Source of the DNA: Pseudomonas silvicola
GTDB lineage: Bacteria; Pseudomonadota; Gammaproteobacteria; Pseudomonadales; Pseudomonadaceae
DNA: 64,000 nt
Direction: 5' to 3'
Assembly (NCBI RefSeq): GCF_026651855.1
Contig: NZ_CP093280.1
Location: 6,532,501-6,596,500, forward strand
The notes under the pieces were generated by a model that was not told the origin of the DNA, did not search any database, and saw only the letters and a program-made list of their open reading frames with translations. Position 1 is the stretch's first letter. Each line of letters opens with the position of its first letter. Both the position numbers and the translations under genes were made by a program. Positions 24,552 to 32,950 of this stretch are shown here, in pieces.

Positions 24552-27485
24552 ATGAGTCTTTATGAGCAGTTCTGCCGCCCCAAACTGGGCGATCTGTTGT
24601 CGAGCCTGAAACTCGACAAGACCTACGACCGCGGCAAGGATCAATACCTTTACGCCAACGCTACCGCCTATACCGACTTTGTCGCCGGTTTCGGCTCCAT
24701 CGTGCTGGGGCACAACGACGAGGACATGGTGCAGGCGCTGCGCGACTTCCTTGACGGCCAGCACGCGGTCCACGCCCAAGGCAGTACCCGAGGCACTTCG
24801 GGGGAACTGGCCCACTTGCTCAGCGAGCTGACCCCCGGGGCGCACGACTATGTCTCGCACTTCGCCAACACGGGCGCCGAAGGCGTCGAGGCCGCCATCA
24901 AGCACTCCTACAAATTCATGCTCGATGCAGTCAACGATCTGTACGAAGACGTGAGCAAACGGCTCAACGACTTTTTCCATCAGCACAACCTCGATGAAGA
25001 ACGGCTGATCATCCCCAACGGCAAATCGCTGATCGACTTTCGCGACTCGCTGGACGAGTACAACCTGGCGGAATTCGAGAAGGCCCAGAATCAGCCTGTT
25101 TACCTGGCCCTCAAAGGGTCTTACCACGGCAAGCTCACGTCGGCCCTGAAGATCACGTCCAACAAGTCCTACCGCGAAGCCTTCGAGGGCCTCAGTGGCA
25201 TCCAGCCGTATTTTCTGGATGAGGCAGCCCTGGACACATTCGACGTGCTGCTCGATGACCTGACCTGCACCTTCCTGTACCCGGTGCGGGTCAACGACAC
25301 CATCGAATTTCGGGAAAAACGCATCCTGCGCGTGGGTGGCTTTTTCTGCGAGCTGATTCAGGGTGAAGGTGGCATCCACGTGATCCCCGCCTCGACGCTG
25401 GCAAAGATCAAAGCCCTGCGCGCACGTCACGGGGTGCCGCTGATCATCGATGAAGTGCAGACCGGCTGCGGCCGGTTGGGGTCGGTCTATCATTTCGCCC
25501 ACACGCCCCTGGCGGACGCCAGCCCCGAGTACATCGTGGTCAGCAAGGCCTTGGGAGGCGGCCTGGTAAAGCTGTCGGCGACCTTGATACGCCGAGACCT
25601 CTATGACCAGGATTTCGGCATCCTGCACACCTCCACGTTCTCCGAGGATGACCTGTCCGCGGCGGTGGCCCTGGCGTTCCTGCGCAAAATCACCCGGCCG
25701 GGCACTTTCGCACGCTTCGACACCATCAGCCACTACCTGGCAGACGGCCTGCGAGCGCTGCAGCAGCGCCACCCTCACATCATCAAGGAAGTGCGTGGCG
25801 CCGGGTTGATGTTCGGTATCGAGTTCCACGGGCTGGATGCTTTTTCGCCGTTTTTCCGCACGGCGGGCAAACAGGGAATGCTGTCACTGATCATCGCTTC
25901 CTACTTGTTGAACTACCACCAGATTCGCGTGCTGGCACCGTTGTCCACCATTCTGAAAGGCAACCACGGACGCAAACGCAGCTCCGTGATGCGCATCCAG
26001 CCGCCTTTGTGCATCACAGAGCAGGATTGCGACCGGCTGTTCGCCGCCCTGGACGAAGTGTGCGCAGTGGTCGAGTGCCAGAACGAATACCTGATGGTCA
26101 CCCACCTGCTCGACCGCCCTGCCACGGCCGCGCAGCGCGCGGCGCCGCAAGCGTTCGAGAACAAATACCCGATCCGCCTGGCCGGCGCCCAGGGCCATAT
26201 CGATGCACGCACCGGCTTCGTGCTGCACCCCACGCACGTGAACTACCTGATCGACTATTTCTTCACCTCGTTCAACGGCTACACCTGGGACACCGACGCC
26301 TTCACAGGCTGGTGGAACCGCGTCAGCCGCTTCTTCGATCCCGCCCTGGTGCAGCAGGACTGCGTCACCTCCAACGACTACGTCGTGCAGAACAGCATGC
26401 TGATGGTTCCCTACCTGCCTGAATACTTCAAGAAAGCCCAGGGTTACGAACTCAAGGAGCTGCGCACCAGGATCCAGGACGCCGTCACCATGGCCAAGGA
26501 GCTGGGCGATGACAACATTCCGGTTTCCATGGTCGGGTTGGGCGCCTACACCTCGATCTACACCGATAACGGCCAGTTCCTCAGGGACTACGAAGTGCCC
26601 ATCACCACTGGCAACAGTTACACCGCCGCCCTGATGGTGCAGTCCGTGATCAAGGCCGCCGGCGCCCGGCAACTGGATGTCAGCCAGGCACGCGTCGCCG
26701 TGGTGGGCGCGGCGGGCAATATCGGCATGGCTTCCACGGTGATCCTGTCCAGCGTGTTCGGCAACATGACCATCGTGGGCCGTGACGAGAACACCTCGCA
26801 GCTGCGGCTCAAGGCCTCGCAACGCCAGATCCTCAAGGATATGGTCGAACTGCTCGGCTTCCTGCTCCAAGAAGGTGACGAACCCTCGCCGGGCAGCCTG
26901 ATGGCCAGTGTCCAAGAGACGCTGCAGGACGCCGGTTTCCTGCCCCAAGGCCGGCTGCCCGAGCAGGCGCACCAGGATAGCGCCCTGGTCGATCACCTGC
27001 TTGCCAGCCAGTTGCCGTTGCACCTGGGTGGCTTTACCGACCTGGCCAGCGCCGATGTGGTGATCGTTTCCACCAACTCCCCTGACCCGGAACTGATCAA
27101 ACCGCACATGGTACGCCCCGACGCCATCGTCGCCTGCGTGTCGGTGCCGTCGAACCTCAGCCGCGAATTCAACGAGCTGCGCCGCCAGGGCGGGGACCAC
27201 CAGCATGTCTTCGACTCCGGCCTGGCCAAGCTGCCCGAAGGCTCGCTGATCCGCTTCGTCGGTTTCCCCGAGGGCACGAACGCATTCGGCTGCCTTTCGG
27301 AAACCATCATGCTCGGTTTCGAAGGTGCCAATGCCTCCTACAGCAAAGGCAACATCCGTCCGCGCCAGGTCTACGAATTGATCCGCATGCAGAGCACCCA
27401 CGGTTTCCAGCTCGGTGACCAGGAGCTCAACCACCAACTGCTGAGCGATGACGCTCGCGTACAGGAACACGACCATGCTCTCTAA
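24552..27485 (+). CDS. class III aminotransferase fused to an acyl-ACP-reductase-like domain (TamH-like)
   Basis: A 977-aa fusion. Residues 1 to about 470 are a class III PLP aminotransferase: LIIDEVQTGCGRLG is the PLP-contacting Asp region and Lys332 in VVSKALGGG is the Schiff-base lysine. Residues about 530-960 contain a second catalytic unit with a Rossmann motif VGAAGNIGMAS (719 onward). Its closing region (FPEGTNAFGCLSETIMLGFEG) recalls cyanobacterial long-chain acyl-ACP reductase. Predicted reaction: NADPH reduction of an acyl-ACP thioester to aldehyde, then transamination to a terminal fatty amine. The tambjamine enzyme TamH is the nearest logic I know. ATG 24552 has CAGGAG upstream. 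The 3' end overlaps the next gene by 11 bp. Confidence 0.85.
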   Translation: MSLYEQFCRPKLGDLLSSLKLDKTYDRGKDQYLYANATAYTDFVAGFGSIVLGHNDEDMVQALRDFLDGQHAVHAQGSTRGTSGELAHLLSELTPGAHDYVSHFANTGAEGVEAAIKHSYKFMLDAVNDLYEDVSKRLNDFFHQHNLDEERLIIPNGKSLIDFRDSLDEYNLAEFEKAQNQPVYLALKGSYHGKLTSALKITSNKSYREAFEGLSGIQPYFLDEAALDTFDVLLDDLTCTFLYPVRVNDTIEFREKRILRVGGFFCELIQGEGGIHVIPASTLAKIKALRARHGVPLIIDEVQTGCGRLGSVYHFAHTPLADASPEYIVVSKALGGGLVKLSATLIRRDLYDQDFGILHTSTFSEDDLSAAVALAFLRKITRPGTFARFDTISHYLADGLRALQQRHPHIIKEVRGAGLMFGIEFHGLDAFSPFFRTAGKQGMLSLIIASYLLNYHQIRVLAPLSTILKGNHGRKRSSVMRIQPPLCITEQDCDRLFAALDEVCAVVECQNEYLMVTHLLDRPATAAQRAAPQAFENKYPIRLAGAQGHIDARTGFVLHPTHVNYLIDYFFTSFNGYTWDTDAFTGWWNRVSRFFDPALVQQDCVTSNDYVVQNSMLMVPYLPEYFKKAQGYELKELRTRIQDAVTMAKELGDDNIPVSMVGLGAYTSIYTDNGQFLRDYEVPITTGNSYTAALMVQSVIKAAGARQLDVSQARVAVVGAAGNIGMASTVILSSVFGNMTIVGRDENTSQLRLKASQRQILKDMVELLGFLLQEGDEPSPGSLMASVQETLQDAGFLPQGRLPEQAHQDSALVDHLLASQLPLHLGGFTDLASADVVIVSTNSPDPELIKPHMVRPDAIVACVSVPSNLSREFNELRRQGGDHQHVFDSGLAKLPEGSLIRFVGFPEGTNAFGCLSETIMLGFEGANASYSKGNIRPRQVYELIRMQSTHGFQLGDQELNHQLLSDDARVQEHDHAL

Positions 27486-29325
27486 ACTGTTCAGCCTTGG
27501 CCGCGCCGAGCCTTTCAAATCCTACGACCGGATCGACTCGATCAGTGATGTGGTCGACCTGTGCTTCGACGCTTACGCCAGCCGGCCAGCCATCGTCCAT
27601 GACACTGGCGCCGGTTATGAAAAGATCCATTTCGGCGAGTACGCCCATGCGGTGAAGGCCATGGTGCGCTTCCTGCAGGCGCGGCCTGGCAGTGGCAAGG
27701 TGCTGGGCACCTTCTGCAAGAACCGCTTCGAATGGGACGTCTACGCCCACGCCTCGTTCTATACCGCCAACCGCCTCTTTCCCATCGATACCAAGATCAA
27801 TGACGTCGAGATGCTGCACATCCTGGGCATCAGTCCACTGGACACGGTGCTGGTCAGCATGGGCCAGTACGCTCGGCTCAAGGACGTCTGCGACCAGGCC
27901 GGCCAGAGCCCGCTGTTCGTGATCGCCGACCTGCTGGTCACCTTCGAAGACCAGGGTGTCGACCCGCGCGCGTTCAGGCAGCAGCACCCCGAACTGCTGT
28001 ATGTCAGCCAGGTGGTCGAGCAGTACGGCAACGGGCCTGCAGTCAGCCCGAACCCGCTGCTGAGCGAGCCTGACGTGGTGCTGGGCCTGTACCCCACTTC
28101 GGGTACCACCAGCCTGCCCAAGGTGGTGCAGATCACCCAGCGCAACATCGTGCACCAGGTCAACGAGTCGGTGGACGTGCTCAACCTGCGCCCCAACGAA
28201 GCGATCCTCAATATCGGCCCCTATACCCACATCGCCACGCTGGTCGAATTCCTCCTGACCAAGACTCGGGGCTTTACCGTCATATACTTCACCCGCGAGC
28301 CGGATGAAGACGGTGTGCTGGAAAACGAAATCAAACGGTTGAAGAACGCCGGTTTCCGCATCAAGGCACTGATGGCAGTGCCCAAGTTCTGGATCTACGT
28401 GCTCAAGGAAGTGCTGGAAGAGATGCGCGTGAAGCCGGTGATGAACACGGTCTACAACCACCTCACGCAGATCGAGCTGAAAGGCGATACCTATGACCTG
28501 GGCACACTGGACAAGGCCAAGCTGACCGCCGCCAGTATCCTGCTGCGAAACAAGCTGGGCGGCTACTTCAGCTACGGCGTGTCGTCGTCGATGAAGCTGG
28601 ACCCGGCCATCATCGAGATTTTCGGCAAGCTGGGGGTGACCATCATGGACATCTACGGCGCCACGGAATGCTCGGGCATCATCTCGCGCAACAAGCTCAA
28701 CGACATCGTGCTGGGTTCCACCGGCCGTATCATCGACGGCCTGGCGTTCCGCCTGGAGGGCCTGCACAGCATTCCGGGCCTGCCTCGCCCGGCCGGCAAT
28801 CTGCTGCTCAAGGGGCCAACCATCAGCGCAGGCTACTTGGGCATGGAGCTGCCGCTGTCGGACGATGGCTATTACGACACGGGCGACGTGGCCTACGTCG
28901 ATGAGCAACGTTCCCTGTATATCGTGGGCCGCAAGAAGGAGTTGCTGCGCTGGCACGACGGCAGTTACGTCGACCCGCAGAAAATGTCCAACCTGATGGT
29001 GCGCAGCCTCTACATCAAGGACGCCATGGTCATCCACGCCGCCCCCGAGGATGACTGCCTGACGGCGTACCTGTACCCGGACTACGCGCGTATCGAGAAA
29101 GACCCCGACTACATCAGCGCGCGGCAGCAAGGCATCGCCCAGGCCACCGTGCTGCGCCAGTTGTTCGGCCGGGCCGTCGACTTCGCCAACGCGACATCGG
29201 GCATCACGGCAACCATTTCCAGAACCCGCATCTACTTGTTGCCGCGCAAGCTGGAGCGTACGCCCACGCACAAGATCAAGTTCATCTTCGAACTTCAGCG
29301 CCTGCACGAATCCACTGCCCTTTGA
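27475..29325 (+). CDS. AMP-binding ligase, long-chain acyl-CoA synthetase-like
   Basis: A 616-aa ANL protein of the long-chain acyl-CoA synthetase type. The P-loop is YPTSGTTSLPKVV, with two canonical glycines changed (usual TSGTTGxPKG). Further motifs are IYGATECSG, DTGD and GRKKELLRWHDGSYVDP, with a C-terminal lysine-containing KLERTPTHKIKF. Adenylation therefore looks possible, but the altered loop makes activity less certain. ATG 27475 has CAGGA upstream and overlaps the preceding stop by 11 bp. It might activate another acid, ligate an amine to an acyl group, or load the ACP at 29383. It is followed by a strong hairpin. Confidence 0.8.
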   Translation: MLSKLFSLGRAEPFKSYDRIDSISDVVDLCFDAYASRPAIVHDTGAGYEKIHFGEYAHAVKAMVRFLQARPGSGKVLGTFCKNRFEWDVYAHASFYTANRLFPIDTKINDVEMLHILGISPLDTVLVSMGQYARLKDVCDQAGQSPLFVIADLLVTFEDQGVDPRAFRQQHPELLYVSQVVEQYGNGPAVSPNPLLSEPDVVLGLYPTSGTTSLPKVVQITQRNIVHQVNESVDVLNLRPNEAILNIGPYTHIATLVEFLLTKTRGFTVIYFTREPDEDGVLENEIKRLKNAGFRIKALMAVPKFWIYVLKEVLEEMRVKPVMNTVYNHLTQIELKGDTYDLGTLDKAKLTAASILLRNKLGGYFSYGVSSSMKLDPAIIEIFGKLGVTIMDIYGATECSGIISRNKLNDIVLGSTGRIIDGLAFRLEGLHSIPGLPRPAGNLLLKGPTISAGYLGMELPLSDDGYYDTGDVAYVDEQRSLYIVGRKKELLRWHDGSYVDPQKMSNLMVRSLYIKDAMVIHAAPEDDCLTAYLYPDYARIEKDPDYISARQQGIAQATVLRQLFGRAVDFANATSGITATISRTRIYLLPRKLERTPTHKIKFIFELQRLHESTAL

Positions 29326-29331
29326 CCCTGC

Positions 29332-29356
29332 CAAGCCGAGCGTGACGCTCGGCTTG
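29332..29356 (+). other. perfect 11-bp stem-loop ahead of the second ACP gene
   Basis: CAAGCCGAGCG - TGA - CGCTCGGCTTG forms an uninterrupted 11-bp stem with a 3-nt loop, placed 6 nt after the ligase stop and 26 nt before the ACP start. It is followed by CCCCTAG, with no U-tract, so it is not a standard intrinsic terminator. It may protect or separate the ACP-MMPL part of the message. Confidence 0.7.
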
Positions 29357-29382
29357 CCCCTAGCTGCCAGAGCCTGAACACC

Positions 29383-29652
29383 ATGATGCAAGAACAACTC
29401 CTGACTGAACTGTCTTCCCTGCTGGGCGAACTGGAAATGACCGATGGCGGGCAACGCCCCGCCGATTTCGACGTGCGCGCCTGTGACAATTTCGACTCCA
29501 TGGCCCTGTCGCTGTTCGTCTGCGCCATCGAAGACAACTACAACATCAGCCTCACCCTGGCAGAACTGTCGGAAGCCGGCACTCGCTTGTCGAACGTGGT
29601 CGGGCTGATCCTCGGCAAGCTCGGGCGGGCACCTGCCCCCCTCCCGGCCTGA
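29383..29652 (+). CDS. acyl carrier protein of unit 2
   Basis: An 89-aa carrier protein. Ser39 in CDNFDSMALSLFV is the phosphopantetheine site (D-S-M in place of D-S-L), and the region after it (IEDNYNISLTLAELSE) fits helix II-III. Two adjacent ATGs (29383, 29386) make the exact start uncertain. It is the only carrier in unit 2 and the likely partner of the 22764 FAAL and the aminotransferase-reductase. It differs clearly from the unit 1 ACP, suggesting two non-interchangeable acyl channels. Confidence 0.88.
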   Translation: MMQEQLLTELSSLLGELEMTDGGQRPADFDVRACDNFDSMALSLFVCAIEDNYNISLTLAELSEAGTRLSNVVGLILGKLGRAPAPLPA

Positions 29653-29683
29653 CTCCCCCAGTACCCGCCCAAGGACTCGACCC

Positions 29684-32086
29684 ATGTACAAGTACGCGAC
29701 GTTCATCCTGCGCCAGCGCGTGTTGATCATTCTGGTCACGCTGGTCATCACTGCCGTGCTGGGGACATTCGGTGCCAGCGTCAGGATCGCTATCAACCCG
29801 GCGACCCTGGCACCCCAGGACCACCCTCTGATCAAGACCACCAACTACCTGGAATCGGTATTCGGCTCCAAGTACCTGATGCTGATCGGCATCACGCCCA
29901 AGACCGGTGATGTCTACCAGCCCCAGGTGCTGCAAGCCGTACAGAAAATCACCGAGCAATTGAGCGTCGCCCCCGGTGTCGTGCATTCGACTCTGCTGAG
30001 CCTGGCCAGCCGCTCGTCCAAAGGCATCAAAGGCACCGAGGAAGGTTTCGAGGCCCGGCCGTTGCTGCCCGACGACCTTGGCGAAGTGGATTACGCGGCA
30101 CTCAAGCAGGCCCTGGCGCAAAACCCGGCCTACCAGAAAACCGTGATCTCCGCTGACGGACGCACCGCCGCCATCCTGGTGGAACTCAAGGAGCGCACCG
30201 ACGGCTTCACTGCGATGGTCGAACCCATACGCGCCATTGCCGATGCCCAGGCCTCCCCCGACCTGACCATCACCTATGGCGGCGACCCGGTGTACCTGGA
30301 GAAGACCGAGCAATACGCCAAGCGCATCAACATCCTGTTTCCCATCGCCATCCTGGTCATCGGCCTGTTGCACCTCGAGGCTTTCCGAACCTGGCAGGGC
30401 TTGGTGCTGCCATTGGTGACGGCGTTGATGGCCGTGGTGTGGGGTATCGGCTTCATGGGCGCGCTGCACCAACCCATGGACATTTTCAACTCGGCCACAC
30501 CGATTCTGATCCTGGCCGTGGCGGCTGGCCATGCGGTGCAACTGCTCAAGCGTTATTACGAAGCGTATGGCCAATTGCGCGGGACAGATGTGAGCCCCGT
30601 GCAGGCCAACCGCGAAGCGGTGATACGCTCGCTGACGGGCGTCGGCCCGGTGATGCTGATTGCCGGCAGCATTGCCGCCGTCGGCTTTTTCTCGCTGCTG
30701 GTGTTCGACATTCCCACCATTCGCTCGTTCGGCGTGTTCACTGGCATTGGCATTCTCAGCGCCATGCTGCTGGAAATGACCTTCATCCCGTCCATCCGCT
30801 CCCTGCTCAAGCCACCGTCTGACAAGGCCATGCAGAAGGAGACGCGCCCGCGCGCGTGGGACCGCTTGCCGGCCGCCGCCGCGCGCCTGGTCATCCAGCC
30901 ACGTAGCCGCGCCCTGCTGCTGGCCGGTGTCACGGTGGCGACCCTGGGGATGGTCTATGGCATGCAGCAGGTGGTCATCAACAACGCCAGCAAGAATTAC
31001 TTCTCGGCCAACCTCGATATCCAGAAGGATGATGCCTTCCTGAATGCCGGCCTCGGCGGCACCAACAGCCTGTACGTGATGGTTGAAGGTGACCAGCCCG
31101 ATACCATCAAGCGCCCGGACGTCATGGGCGCCATCGACCAGTTGCAGCAGTTCGCCGAAGCCCGGCCGGATGTCGGCAAGACCCTGTCCATCGCCACGTT
31201 TGTGCGGCGCATGAACAAGGCCATGCACGCCGACCAGCCAGCGTTCGACCAGGTGCCCGATAACCAGAACCTGATTTCCCAGTACCTGCTGCTCTACTCG
31301 ATGTCCGGGGAACCCGGCGACTTCGATGCCTACGTGGACTACAACTACCGTCGGGCGAAGGTCACGCTACTGCTCAAGACCGGTGACAACCAGGCTATCC
31401 AGACCTTGCTGACCCAGTTGCGCGGCGAGGCCACCAAGGTGTTCCCCGCCGACGTGAAAGTGACCTTCGGTGGCTCCGCGGCCCAGACCCTGGCCATGAC
31501 CGACACCCTGGTCCACGGCAAGATCCGCAACATCATCCAGGTGGCACTGGCCATTTTCGTGATTTCCACGCTGGTGTTCCGCTCCCCGTTCGCCGGGCTG
31601 ATCATCCTCACGCCACTGGCGTTGGCGGTGGTGGCGATCTTCGGCATCATGGGCCTGGCTCACATTCCGTTGAACATTCCCAACTCGTTGATCTCGGCCA
31701 TGGCCGTCGGGATTGGCGCCGACTACGCGATCTATATCCTCTACCGGCTGCGTGAGCAGATTCGTACGGGCCAGGACGCCATAAACGCCGTGCACACCAC
31801 TTTGGCCACCGCCGGCAAGGCCTCATTGTTCGTGGCCACTGCGGTCGCCGGTGGCTACGGCGTGCTGGCGTTATCCTTCGGTTATAACGTGCACCTGTGG
31901 CTGTCGATGTTCATCGTGGTAGCGATGCTGGTCAGCGTGCTGGCTGCGCTGACTCTCGTGCCCGCGCTGGCCCTGATGTTCAGGCCTCGGTTCATCTTCA
32001 ACCCACGCGTGGGCGGCAAGGCGCAGGGGGCGCCGCAGCCGACGCCTGCCACACAGGCGGTACCTGCCGGGAAACTGGATAATTGA
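29684..32086 (+). CDS. MMPL/RND-family lipid transporter (second)
   Basis: An 800-aa paralogue of the permease half of the 13793 protein. It has the same opening (FILRQRV..., TAVLGTFGA), the same loop segments (VFGSKYLMLIGITPK, LLYSMSGEPGDFDAYVDY) and the same TM block with DYAIYILYRLREQ. It has no LolA-like domain and ends with a short Pro/Ala-rich cytosolic tail. Twelve TM segments are expected. It may work with the LolA-like domain and barrel of unit 1, or export an intermediate. Its 3' end overlaps the convergent MBL-fold gene by 89 bp. Confidence 0.92.
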   Translation: MYKYATFILRQRVLIILVTLVITAVLGTFGASVRIAINPATLAPQDHPLIKTTNYLESVFGSKYLMLIGITPKTGDVYQPQVLQAVQKITEQLSVAPGVVHSTLLSLASRSSKGIKGTEEGFEARPLLPDDLGEVDYAALKQALAQNPAYQKTVISADGRTAAILVELKERTDGFTAMVEPIRAIADAQASPDLTITYGGDPVYLEKTEQYAKRINILFPIAILVIGLLHLEAFRTWQGLVLPLVTALMAVVWGIGFMGALHQPMDIFNSATPILILAVAAGHAVQLLKRYYEAYGQLRGTDVSPVQANREAVIRSLTGVGPVMLIAGSIAAVGFFSLLVFDIPTIRSFGVFTGIGILSAMLLEMTFIPSIRSLLKPPSDKAMQKETRPRAWDRLPAAAARLVIQPRSRALLLAGVTVATLGMVYGMQQVVINNASKNYFSANLDIQKDDAFLNAGLGGTNSLYVMVEGDQPDTIKRPDVMGAIDQLQQFAEARPDVGKTLSIATFVRRMNKAMHADQPAFDQVPDNQNLISQYLLLYSMSGEPGDFDAYVDYNYRRAKVTLLLKTGDNQAIQTLLTQLRGEATKVFPADVKVTFGGSAAQTLAMTDTLVHGKIRNIIQVALAIFVISTLVFRSPFAGLIILTPLALAVVAIFGIMGLAHIPLNIPNSLISAMAVGIGADYAIYILYRLREQIRTGQDAINAVHTTLATAGKASLFVATAVAGGYGVLALSFGYNVHLWLSMFIVVAMLVSVLAALTLVPALALMFRPRFIFNPRVGGKAQGAPQPTPATQAVPAGKLDN

Positions 32087-32858
32087 ACGCCAGTGCCTGA
32101 CCATCGGCCGGAATATGCAAGCGCTCGCCCAGGCCGACCTGTTCGGCCCGGGCAGCCAGTTCGCGTCGGGTGACCGGGCAATGATTGAGGGCCTCCAGGT
32201 GGTTGGCTACCACCTGGCCGGTAGCCAGCTGAGCGAACTGCAGCGCTTCGTCGATGCCCATGATGATTTCGCTGCCGATGTCCAACTGTGCCCCGCCGGC
32301 CGGGATCACCGAGACCTGCGGTTGGTGCTGGAGGACGAAATCGCGCACCGTGTCGGTCAACACGGTATCGCCTGCCAGGTACAGGCTGGGTTCGCCCGGC
32401 ATCTGCAGGAAATAGCCGACACCGTGTTCCATGAACCCGCCGATCAGGCCCAGGCCATGGGTACAGCGCACCGTGGTGACCGTACCGCCCAACCACCCTT
32501 CGGGCTCGCCAGGCACGGCGGCCAATGGCTCGACGTTCAGGCCCTGGCGTGCCAGGTAGCGTGCATCGTGTGGGGTGCATATCACCGGGATGCCGCGCTC
32601 ACGCAGCCATTTGGCACCCGGCCGGTCGAGATGGTCGAAGTGGCCTCGCTGGCAGTGGGTGATCAGGCAGTGCGTCACCGTGTCCAGCAACGCCGCGGCC
32701 TCACTGGGCAAGTCGACCACGGGGTTTCGGCTGCAGTGGCTGAAGAGCCGCAAGGGGGGGTGCGCGAATCGCTGCCCCAGCATGGGGTCGACGAGGATTC
32801 GATGACCGGCCAGCTCACACACGAGGGTGGCATTTCTGATCTGGTGGATTTTCATCAT
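31998..32858 (-). CDS. MBL-fold (metallo-beta-lactamase-like) hydrolase
   Basis: A 286-aa protein of the UlaG/lipid-hydrolase-like MBL type. Strands typical of the fold are seen (HILVDPMLG; LYLAGDTVLTD; NHLEALNH). The metal motif reads THCQRGHFDHLD: GHFDH is kept, but the first histidine of HxHxDH is Arg, with another His two residues further upstream. Metal binding may therefore differ. Adjacent starts 32858 and 32855 are possible. The last roughly 29 codons lie antisense to the MMPL transporter end. The gene is divergent from the Lnt-like gene across 92 bp. Hydrolysis of a lipid ester, thioester or lactone product is a guess from context. Confidence 0.8.
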   Translation of the reverse strand: MMKIHQIRNATLVCELAGHRILVDPMLGQRFAHPPLRLFSHCSRNPVVDLPSEAAALLDTVTHCLITHCQRGHFDHLDRPGAKWLRERGIPVICTPHDARYLARQGLNVEPLAAVPGEPEGWLGGTVTTVRCTHGLGLIGGFMEHGVGYFLQMPGEPSLYLAGDTVLTDTVRDFVLQHQPQVSVIPAGGAQLDIGSEIIMGIDEALQFAQLATGQVVANHLEALNHCPVTRRELAARAEQVGLGERLHIPADGQALAFNYPVSRQVPPVWQASAAAPPAPCRPRVG

Positions 32859-32950
32859 GACCCTGCAAACGTCCTGTAGACCCTCAGCCTAGCTGAAAAC
32901 AGAGCTGGCATCGGGCCGCTATCGGTGTCCGACTGGATCAAGGAGTTTCG

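Noticed and set aside
27427-29844. 805-codon open frame opposite the acyl-CoA-synthetase-like gene and ACP
   Set aside because: A GC-bias shadow; the plus strand carries clear motifs and tight operon spacing.
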